A DNA stretch of 64,000 bases from Ferrovum sp. (GTDB taxonomy: Bacteria > Pseudomonadota > Gammaproteobacteria > Burkholderiales > Ferrovaceae). The position numbers and the translations under genes are program-made. Numbering within the stretch: position 1 is the stretch's first letter; each line of letters starts with the position of its first letter. Shown in pieces: positions 57,243-64,000 of this stretch. Location: positions 1-64,000 of the forward strand of contig WJXM01000021.1 in NCBI GenBank assembly GCA_019456405.1. The letters are read 5' to 3'. Below the pieces are notes generated by a model. The model saw only the letters and a list, made by a program, of their open reading frames with translations. It was not told where the DNA came from and did not search any database.

Positions 57243-57972
57243 ACCCAGATTCGGCATCATGCAACCGTATTTTTTCCCCTATTTGGGACATTTTTCGCTA
57301 ATCACTGCTGTGGACGATTGGCTGGTTTTCGATATCACCCAGTACACGCCGAAAACCTGGATGAACCGTAACCGCATTCTGAACCCGAACGATGGATGGC
57401 AATATGTAAGCATCCCTCTTGCCAACGGTTCGATTTCCATCAAAACCCATGAGGCGAAGATTCTTGATCCAGTTAAGGCACGGGAAAATGTGCAGGGAAA
57501 ACTGAGTCACTACAAGCGCAAAGCGCCCTATTACAACGCTGTACTGAAGTTGATTGAAGAAACTTTTGACGACGATGATGATTCATTGGTGCGGCTCGAT
57601 GTAAGAGGACTCGCTGCTGTTTGCCGTTACCTGAACCTTCCTTTCCGCTATCGCATCTGTTCGGAAATGAACCTCAACCTGCCCGCTACGCTGGGACCGG
57701 GTGAATGGGCTCTCGAAATCTGTAGCCAACTTGGGGCGGGCAGTTACCTTAACCCATCCAGCGGCAAAGCGCTGTTCGACCGGACTCGCTTTGTCGAACG
57801 AGGCATTGATCTTTACTATGCAAAATTCACAGAATTTCATTATCGAACAATGGACTATCGCTACGAATCCTACCTGTCGATGCTCGACATACTGATGTGG
57901 AACCCACCCGATGCCATCTCCCGTGCCGCACGTGAGCATATCGTCATCGAGTCAGCCACAGGCAATGAATGA
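57232..57972 (+). CDS. WbqC-like family protein
   Basis: A 246-residue protein starting RFGIMQPYFFPYLGHFSLI then VDDWLVFDITQYTPKTWMNR and NRILNPNDGWQYVSIPL, the WbqC family pattern. Towards the C-terminus GAGSYLNPSSGKALFD and YYAKFTEFHYR follow. WbqC-like genes are regular members of O-antigen and other surface-glycan clusters beside DegT aminotransferases; their reaction is not firmly known. ATG 57232 lies inside the preceding gene's end. Confidence 0.88.
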   Translation: MTHKPRFGIMQPYFFPYLGHFSLITAVDDWLVFDITQYTPKTWMNRNRILNPNDGWQYVSIPLANGSISIKTHEAKILDPVKARENVQGKLSHYKRKAPYYNAVLKLIEETFDDDDDSLVRLDVRGLAAVCRYLNLPFRYRICSEMNLNLPATLGPGEWALEICSQLGAGSYLNPSSGKALFDRTRFVERGIDLYYAKFTEFHYRTMDYRYESYLSMLDILMWNPPDAISRAAREHIVIESATGNE

Positions 57973-57990
57973 AACCGGGAGATATCCGCC

Positions 57991-60900
57991 ATGCCAGAAA
58001 TATCGGTCGTTCTGACCTCGTTCAATCACGAAAAATACATCGCCGAAACTATCGATAGTATCCTGGCGCAAAGTTTCCGCAACTTCGAACTCATTATTTG
58101 GGACGATTTTTCGACAGACCGTTCCTGGGATATCATACAGAGTTACCATGATCCGCGCATCCGTGCGTTCCGCAATGAAGAACGTCGACGAGGGTTTTAC
58201 GGCATAAATCGCGCCATCAATGAAGTGGCTGAGGGTCCGTACATCGCCATTCACCACTCCGATGATGTATGGGAACCCCACAAACTCGAACGGCAGTATG
58301 CCTTTCTCCAAAAACACCCGGAGGTCGGGGCCGTATTTACCCATGCACGCGCCATCGGGGAAGATAGCCTGCCTCTCGACGATGCCCAGCATTATTATGC
58401 TCAGATCTTCCAGCAGCCCAACCGTTCGAGACAGCAATGGCTCAACCGTTTTTTCTATGCTGGCAATGCGTTGTGCCATCCGAGTGTTCTGATCCGCAAG
58501 TCATGTTACGACGACTGCGGATTGTACAAACCCTGGTTGCCACAACTCGGCGATCTGGATATGTGGATGCGTCTATGCCTGAAATACGAGATCCATGTTT
58601 TGCAGGAACCGTTGGTGCGCTTTCGCGTTCGCGACAATGAGGCCAATGCCAGCGGTAATCGTCCGGAAACACGCAACCGTCATGGTAATGAGTCAATGAA
58701 TCTGCTGGACAATTATCGCCAACTGAACGACATCGAACAGTTGATCAGAGTATTCCCGAACGCCCTGCAGTACCGGCGTGGGAATAACAGCGAGCCCATG
58801 TTTGCCTTGGCGATGATAGCATTGTCGGAGCAGAACGCGCTCTGGCACAAACAGTTTGGTCTGCGTTTGCTGTACGAATTAGTCAGCGATGTTGCGGCAT
58901 CTTCTCGACTGAAACAGCATTACCAGTTTGACTATCAAACATTGATTCCACTAAGCGGAAAATTTGCAGTCTTTGGGAACACTCTTCCTGCCATTTCAGT
59001 ACCGGAACTCAAGGTAACGTCTCCTCTTCAGCCCTGGCTGGAATCAGTTCGCTGGTCGCCCACCGAACGACGATGGGCCGAGGAAACCATCGCACAATGG
59101 CCGCCATTTTCTTGCGAGTTCGTGCTGGTCAAGCGCCATGAGTCCGATTACGCCGACTTGAGCATCGCCAGCCTGCACCATCAGTGGCTGGCAACACGCT
59201 GGCAAGTGATGACGCTGGGAACATCCATGGTCTATGGCCTCAATCAGGTCCTGTCGCAAGGTGACAGCGAATGGATTGCCGTCATTGATGCCGGCGACAC
59301 TCTGGCGGCAGATGCCACGTTTCGTCTGGCGCAAGCCGTTCATACGCATCCTGAATGGCAGATCATCTACTCGGACGAAGACACGATTTCTGCCGATGGT
59401 CATCACACTCCTCCACACTGCAAACCGGATTTCAATCTGGACCTTCTGCGGAGCATGCCTTACATCGGTAACTTGATATTGATACGCCGATCCTTGTTCA
59501 CCGAACTGGGTGGGTTCGATCCGTTGTCCATTGGAGCGGAAGAATACGACTTGCTGCTGCGCGCCTGGGAACATATCGGTCATGCCGGTATTGGTCATGT
59601 GCCCGAAGTACTCTACCACCGCCGCCAGGATAGTTCCGGTCGTATACCGGTCAGCATGGAACAGATGCTCCAATCCTGCGAACAGTCGCTTGCTCGACAT
59701 CTGGATCGTCTCCATATCCGCGCAAGCGTTCTGCGCGGCCCATTCCCTCCGGCGTTTCGCGTGCGCTACGAACGGGAACGGACTCCTCAAGTTTCGATCA
59801 TCGTTCCGACACGCAACCAGTTGCCACTCCTGTGTCGTTGCCTGGAGACCATCATTGAAAAGACGCGCTATCCAGCCTACGAAATCATTGTAGTCGACAA
59901 TGGCAGCGATGATGCGCAAACCTGCGCCTATCTCGACCTGCTCGACAAACATCCCGAGGCATCTGGTCAGCGTATCCGCGTGCTGCGTCATCCGGGAGAG
60001 TTCAATTTTTCGGCCATGAACAACCGTGCAGCCGAAATTGCGAAGGGGGAACTGCTGTTGCTGTTGAACAATGATACCGGCGTACTACACGAGGATTGGC
60101 TGGATGAAATGGTTGGGCACTCGCTACGCCCAGAAGTCGGTGCAGTGGGTGCCAAATTGCTGTTTCCAGACGGGAAGATTCAGCATGCCGGAGTGGTACT
60201 TGGCATGAACGGACCAGCTGATCACCTTTATATCGGGCATGATGCCGATTTTCCTGGGCATTTAGGCCGCACACAACTGACACAGAACTACTCCGCAGTT
60301 ACCGGGGCTTGTCTGTTGGTACGCAAGTCACTGTACGATCAACTGGGTGGATTGGATGAATCGACATTCAAGGTTTCCTACAACGACATTGATCTTTGCC
60401 TGAAGATCAGAGAAAGCGGGCACCTGATTGTCTGGACACCTTGGGCTATCCTCCTGCATGAGGGATCTGCCAGTCAGAAGGCGGCTGTAAAATCCCCTTT
60501 GGATGGAGAAAAACTCAAACGTTTCCAGAATGAGCAGCAGGCGTTCTACCAGCGCTGGCTACCGCAACTGCCTTTCGATCCTGCCTATAATCGCCATCTC
60601 AGTTTGTGCAATACTGATGTTCAGTTCGAAGATCAGGCTCCTTTGACCTGGGACATCAGTTGGCGGCCGCGCCACCGTATTCTGGTCCACCCGTCTGATC
60701 GTGAAGGTTGTGGCGAATATCGTGTGATAGCCCCCATGCGCGCCCTGCGCAATGCGGGAATGGTGCAGGGATGGGAAACCATGCGCCTTTTTCAGCCTTC
60801 CGAAATCGAGCGCTTCATGCCGGACAGCATGGTATTTCAGCGACCTTTCGATGAGGAACAACTTGCCTCGCTGGAGCGACAGAGCAAGTTGATCAAAATA

Positions 60901-61647
60901 TTCCGCATTCTCGAACTCGACGATCTGATTACCAACTTACCGATCAAAAGCGTTCACAAGAGTCATATTCACAAGAACATCCCCAAACTCATGCGCAAGG
61001 CCGTCTCGCTCTGCGATCGTTTTCTTGTTTCGACCGAACCCTTGGCGCAGGCGTACCAAGGCCTTGCCGGGGACATCCGTGTCCAACCCAACTATTTGGA
61101 CAATGCGGCCTGGGGTTCACTCAAACCCCAACGGCGCAACAATGCCCGTCCGCGTATCGGCTGGGCGGGTGGAATCGGCCATACCGGTGACCTTGAAATG
61201 ATCGTGGATGTGGTACGCGATCTCGCTCACGAGGTGGAATGGGTATTTTTTGGTATGTGTCCGGAGGCACTGATGCCTTACGTGAGCGAGATCCATCAAG
61301 CCGTAGTATTGTCAGAATACCCATCCAAGTTGGCCAGCCTGGATCTCGATTTGGCCATTGCCCCGCTGGAAGATAATCCGTTCAATCGTGCCAAAAGCAC
61401 ACTCAGGCTGCTCGAGTATGGCGTTTTGGGATTTCCGGTCATCTGCTCCGACATCATTCCCTATCAAAACGACATTCCTGCATGGCGTGTGGCCAACCGT
61501 TACCGAGACTGGATCAAAACGATCCGTGAATTGATATCGGATCGCGATGCACTGGCGAAGGCTGGGGATGAGATTCGCGAATACATCAGAACCCATTGGA
61601 TGCTCGAGGATCATCTGGAAGACTGGCTCAACGCCTGGCTGCCATGA
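57991..61647 (+). CDS. four-module glycosyltransferase
   Basis: A 1218-residue protein with four transferase-like modules. (1) GT2 domain, residues 1-240: ISVVLTSFNHEKYIAETIDS, then IAIHHSDDVWEPHKLERQ. (2) Second GT2-like domain, about 370-580: SEWIAVIDAGDTLA, IIYSDEDTIS, GAEEYDLLLRAWEH. (3) Rhamnosyltransferase-like GT2 domain, about 597-870: VSIIVPTRNQLPLLCRCLET, LLLLNNDTGVLHEDWLDEMV, SYNDIDLCLKIRESGH. (4) GT4-like domain from about 894: HRILVHPSDREGCGEYRV and PRIGWAGGIGHTGDLEMI near 1053. Such proteins build repeating O-antigen or S-layer glycans. No membrane segment is visible. It ends the cluster, convergent with the EVE gene. Confidence 0.88.
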   Translation: MPEISVVLTSFNHEKYIAETIDSILAQSFRNFELIIWDDFSTDRSWDIIQSYHDPRIRAFRNEERRRGFYGINRAINEVAEGPYIAIHHSDDVWEPHKLERQYAFLQKHPEVGAVFTHARAIGEDSLPLDDAQHYYAQIFQQPNRSRQQWLNRFFYAGNALCHPSVLIRKSCYDDCGLYKPWLPQLGDLDMWMRLCLKYEIHVLQEPLVRFRVRDNEANASGNRPETRNRHGNESMNLLDNYRQLNDIEQLIRVFPNALQYRRGNNSEPMFALAMIALSEQNALWHKQFGLRLLYELVSDVAASSRLKQHYQFDYQTLIPLSGKFAVFGNTLPAISVPELKVTSPLQPWLESVRWSPTERRWAEETIAQWPPFSCEFVLVKRHESDYADLSIASLHHQWLATRWQVMTLGTSMVYGLNQVLSQGDSEWIAVIDAGDTLAADATFRLAQAVHTHPEWQIIYSDEDTISADGHHTPPHCKPDFNLDLLRSMPYIGNLILIRRSLFTELGGFDPLSIGAEEYDLLLRAWEHIGHAGIGHVPEVLYHRRQDSSGRIPVSMEQMLQSCEQSLARHLDRLHIRASVLRGPFPPAFRVRYERERTPQVSIIVPTRNQLPLLCRCLETIIEKTRYPAYEIIVVDNGSDDAQTCAYLDLLDKHPEASGQRIRVLRHPGEFNFSAMNNRAAEIAKGELLLLLNNDTGVLHEDWLDEMVGHSLRPEVGAVGAKLLFPDGKIQHAGVVLGMNGPADHLYIGHDADFPGHLGRTQLTQNYSAVTGACLLVRKSLYDQLGGLDESTFKVSYNDIDLCLKIRESGHLIVWTPWAILLHEGSASQKAAVKSPLDGEKLKRFQNEQQAFYQRWLPQLPFDPAYNRHLSLCNTDVQFEDQAPLTWDISWRPRHRILVHPSDREGCGEYRVIAPMRALRNAGMVQGWETMRLFQPSEIERFMPDSMVFQRPFDEEQLASLERQSKLIKIFRILELDDLITNLPIKSVHKSHIHKNIPKLMRKAVSLCDRFLVSTEPLAQAYQGLAGDIRVQPNYLDNAAWGSLKPQRRNNARPRIGWAGGIGHTGDLEMIVDVVRDLAHEVEWVFFGMCPEALMPYVSEIHQAVVLSEYPSKLASLDLDLAIAPLEDNPFNRAKSTLRLLEYGVLGFPVICSDIIPYQNDIPAWRVANRYRDWIKTIRELISDRDALAKAGDEIREYIRTHWMLEDHLEDWLNAWLP

Positions 61648-61714
61648 CGTTTTTTCATCACGGGGACATAGTTGGCAGTTCATGAGTACGGTTGTCCATC
61701 GGCATTACCCCTCA

Positions 61715-61736
61715 CCATAATGTATTTACATTGTGG
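61715..61736. terminator. hairpin CCATAATGTA-TT-TACATTGTGG between convergent genes
   Basis: A 10-bp stem with one T-G pair and a 2-base centre. It lies 68 bases after the glycosyltransferase stop and 27 bases before the stop end of the EVE gene. A second repeat, GGATTC/GAATCC, follows at 61735-61761. It may be a bidirectional terminator, although there is no strong T tract. Confidence 0.35.
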
Positions 61737-61762
61737 ATTCAGGATGCTTTTTGGGGAATCCT

Positions 61763-62230
61763 TTACAGCAATAGGTTCTGTAGTGTTTTCCATTCCTGAA
61801 GCGTGACCGGGGTGATGGACAAACGGTTTCCCTTGGCCAGCACGCGTAGGGTTTGCAAGTCAGGAGATTGGCGTAGTTCGGCCAGAGTCAACAAGCGTGT
61901 TTTTTTGACGGCTTGGACGTGCACGCAATGCCAGCGGGGGCGTTCCAAAGTGGCTTTGGGGTCGAAATAGGGGGAAAGGGGGTCGAACTGGGTGGCGTCT
62001 GGTTCAGCCAAACGGGACACGCGCGCCAACCCTGCAATGCCGGGTGCGGCACAATTGGAATGATAAAACAGGACGCCATCCCCCATGGCCATATCGCGCA
62101 TCATGAAATTGCGCGCCTGATAATTGCGTACGCCAAACCACGCCACTTCCTGGTTGGTCAGGGTCAACAAGTCATCGAAACTCACTTCGGAAGGTTCGGA
62201 TTTCATTAACCAATAATGTATCTCTGTCAT
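61763..62230 (-). CDS. EVE-domain protein
   Basis: A 155-residue protein of the EVE/DUF55 (PUA-like) family. The start MTEIHYWLMKSEPSEVSFDD and the block VAWFGVRNYQARNFMMRDMA with GDGVLFYHSNCAAPGIAGLA are typical. EVE domains bind modified bases and are linked to restriction, RNA modification or stress; no partner gene is beside it here. The upstream frame to 62314 overlaps the next gene and was not used. Confidence 0.92.
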   Translation of the reverse strand: MTEIHYWLMKSEPSEVSFDDLLTLTNQEVAWFGVRNYQARNFMMRDMAMGDGVLFYHSNCAAPGIAGLARVSRLAEPDATQFDPLSPYFDPKATLERPRWHCVHVQAVKKTRLLTLAELRQSPDLQTLRVLAKGNRLSITPVTLQEWKTLQNLLL

Positions 62231-62259
62231 GGGATCGATGGCTGTTCGGAAAACCAGGG

Positions 62260-63816
62260 TCAATGGGTAGAGGGTGGCGTGTTTTCGGAGAGGGCTTCCT
62301 TGCGTTTCCACCATCCCCCACCCAAGGCCTGGTAGAGGGCTGCAGTGTCGCCAAAACGATTGACGCGCGCCTGCACCAGGGACAATTCGGCCTGCTGAAA
62401 ATTGATCAGGGCAGTGAGCTCGGTCTGAGCATTGACATAACCGACCTCGCGTTGCCGACGGGTCAGGTCATAGGCGCGCCGAGCGGCTCGTTCCGTTTCG
62501 TTGGCAGCCTTCAGGGTGCGGGCATCCGCTTCGATGGCGTGCAGGGTATCCGCCACATTCTGAAAGGCTCCGATGACGGTAGATCGATATTGGGCAGCGG
62601 CTTCCTTGAGGGCTGCTTCGGCGGCGGTTTCATGAGCGCTCAAGGTGCCGCCGTCGAACAGGGTTTGACTGACATCTCCGCTCAAACTGAAGAAACCGGC
62701 GCCATTGTGAAACATCTGGTTGAATGTGCCCGCTTCTCCTCCAATGAATCCAAAGATAGTGAATTGGGGGAGGCGGTTGGAGATGGCCACGCCCACCTGC
62801 GCACTGGCGTAGTGAAGTTGTTCCTCGGCCATGCGCACATCGGGACGTTGGTCCACCAGTTGGGACGGCAAACTGAGCGGAAGGGTGGAAGGGAGATGCA
62901 GGGAGGCCAACTCGAATTTTTGCGGGATATCCTGATTGGGTAATTGGCCGGCCAGAGCGCGCAGCAGATCACGGGTTTGTTCGAAGGCCTTTTCGAGCGG
63001 AGGCAAACTTTGTTCGGCCTGCGCCAGAGCGGTTTCCTGATTGGCGACATCGATGCCCATGGCGTAGCCCAAGCGCTCTTGATTCTTGAGGATGGTCAGC
63101 ATTTCCCGGTTGGCATCGATGATCTGGTGCGTGGCCTCCAGTTGGGCGCGCAGGGAAGCTTCCTGCAGGGCAGCGGCTACCACATTGGAGGCCAGAGTGA
63201 TATAGGTGGCTTCCAACTGGTAGCGTTGCTGTTCTTCCTGGGCCTTCATGGATTCAACCTGGCGCCGGTTGGTGCCAAATACATCTGGGGTGTATCCCAC
63301 CATCAACTGGGCTGTATGAAAATTGTAATAGGCAGGACCATTATAGACAGGACCGGCTGGATTGCTGTAGGTTTGAATGACCTGGCCGTTTCCTTGAATG
63401 CCGGGTGAATTCCCACCCATATTCCCGGCCAACTTGTTGCGTGAAGGCATGTAACTGACTCCCACGGTGGGAAAGAAGAATCCTTCCTGAGCCACGGTCA
63501 TCGACTGTGCCTGCTGCAGGGCCGCTTGTGCTGCCGGAATGGTTGGGTTGTTTTTGAAGGCCAGTTCGATCAGGTCATCGATGTCCTTTGAGTGAAACAT
63601 CGTCCACCAGTCAAAGGGGAGATCTTTCCGTACGTCAAAGTGTTGGGGCTCTCCGGCGGGGCCTGGGGTGGCGGCGGAAGTGCTCAACTTTTCCTGCGGG
63701 GTATAGCCGCTCGCCGTGGGCGCTTGCGGACGCTGAAAGTCAGGTCCCATGGTGCACCCACCCAAAATGATCGCCAACAGGAGTGGGTTTAGAAAGAATA
63801 AGGGACGACGCAGCAT
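62260..63816 (-). CDS. outer-membrane efflux lipoprotein (TolC/NodT family)
   Basis: A 518-residue outer-membrane factor with a lipoprotein signal: hydrophobic LLLAIILGG then the lipobox Cys (LGGC) and TMGPDFQRPQAPT. Two OEP repeats follow, with VDQRPDVRMAEEQLHYASAQVGVAISN-type text (positions about 325-355) and RREVGYVNAQTELTAL-like text near 455. It would form the channel of an RND or MacAB efflux pump. Its pump partners are not in the window. ATG 63816 gives the signal; the frame upstream to 63870 does not. Confidence 0.93.
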   Translation of the reverse strand: MLRRPLFFLNPLLLAIILGGCTMGPDFQRPQAPTASGYTPQEKLSTSAATPGPAGEPQHFDVRKDLPFDWWTMFHSKDIDDLIELAFKNNPTIPAAQAALQQAQSMTVAQEGFFFPTVGVSYMPSRNKLAGNMGGNSPGIQGNGQVIQTYSNPAGPVYNGPAYYNFHTAQLMVGYTPDVFGTNRRQVESMKAQEEQQRYQLEATYITLASNVVAAALQEASLRAQLEATHQIIDANREMLTILKNQERLGYAMGIDVANQETALAQAEQSLPPLEKAFEQTRDLLRALAGQLPNQDIPQKFELASLHLPSTLPLSLPSQLVDQRPDVRMAEEQLHYASAQVGVAISNRLPQFTIFGFIGGEAGTFNQMFHNGAGFFSLSGDVSQTLFDGGTLSAHETAAEAALKEAAAQYRSTVIGAFQNVADTLHAIEADARTLKAANETERAARRAYDLTRRQREVGYVNAQTELTALINFQQAELSLVQARVNRFGDTAALYQALGGGWWKRKEALSENTPPSTH

Positions 63817-64000
63817 GACGCAAAGGCTCCAAGTCTGATTGAGGGCAGTGTACGGGGGTTCTGGCTCCATGAAAACTGTGATTTGTCACAGTAGACGAGA
63901 GGGGGTCAAAAGCCGCATCATTGCGCCAAAATTGGCGGGAGTTCGAGTGTATGGGGTTCAATCATCAAAAATGGGTGCTTCCGGGCGGCGCTACCATCGT
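63817..64000. other. upstream region of the efflux lipoprotein gene
   Basis: The final 184 bases show no supported gene. No clear promoter was assigned. Confidence 0.3.

Noticed and set aside
61648..61762. Possible att site repeating the tRNA-Thr 3' end at the far side of the glycan cluster
   Set aside because: No stretch here matches the GGTTCGATTCC...GCCGGC end of the tRNA.

Overview
The window reads as chromosomal DNA of a chemolithoautotrophic proteobacterium, most likely a betaproteobacterium. It begins in the tail of an alpha-carboxysome (cso) operon and carries CbbQ/CbbO Rubisco activase and a DAB dissolved-inorganic-carbon (DIC) pump. Its housekeeping order (mla operon, ABC exporter, ibaG, murA, hisGDCBHAFIE, HIT protein, tatABC, Deg protease, petABC, sspAB) is familiar from betaproteobacteria. 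A Ferrovum/Thiobacillus/Nitrosomonadales-like host would fit, but this is inferred from gene content and not proven. I saw no rRNA, CRISPR array, insertion sequence or phage gene.

Layout. (1) 1-5559: end of a CsoS1 shell gene, bacterioferritin-like protein, acRAF Rubisco assembly factor, McdA/McdB carboxysome positioning pair, cbbQ, cbbO and a PsiE-like membrane protein. (2) 5707-7934: class II aldolase fused to a Dabb domain, then a Sua5/TsaC protein. (3) 8098-11856: a promoter-leader duplicated from dabB, a 35-residue ORF, and a PAS/GAF/GGDEF/EAL cyclic-di-GMP protein. (4) 12009-17696 (minus): a sensor-like protein, an Aer-type chemoreceptor and PEP carboxylase. (5) 17893-18858: a CbbR-like LysR regulator. 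(6) 18915-26371 (minus): dabB, dabA, a CxxC-rich protein resembling DUF6671, an unknown protein and ilvD. (7) 26737-32479: yicC, then rph-rdgB-hemW-ogt-thiS-thiG-trmB. (8) 32603-52447: the mla/murA/his/tat/deg/pet/ssp block. (9) 52469-61647: tRNA-Thr followed by a glycan cluster (zinc-ribbon orphan, three DegT-fold proteins of which one has lost its PLP residues, methyltransferase, WbqC protein, giant four-module glycosyltransferase). (10) 61763-63816 (minus): an EVE-domain protein and an outer-membrane efflux lipoprotein.

The main discovery is regulatory. Three promoters share one 67-bp module: two 14-bp boxes (TTAAA-N6-TAA and TTAACTTWTRTTAA) whose starts are exactly 33 bp apart, then exactly 14 bp, then CATAAT. 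They lie upstream of dabBA, of the sensor/chemoreceptor/PEP carboxylase genes, and of the cyclic-di-GMP gene. The third copy also covers the start region of the divergent LysR gene. This suggests one LysR-controlled regulon that joins bicarbonate uptake, anaplerotic bicarbonate fixation, taxis and second-messenger signalling. Around the dabB and cyclic-di-GMP copies the similarity runs for 128 bp without a gap, up to the start codon.

Other points of interest are the aldolase-Dabb fusion, the accessory genes of the DAB operon, and the probable pseudo-aminotransferase inside the glycan cluster.
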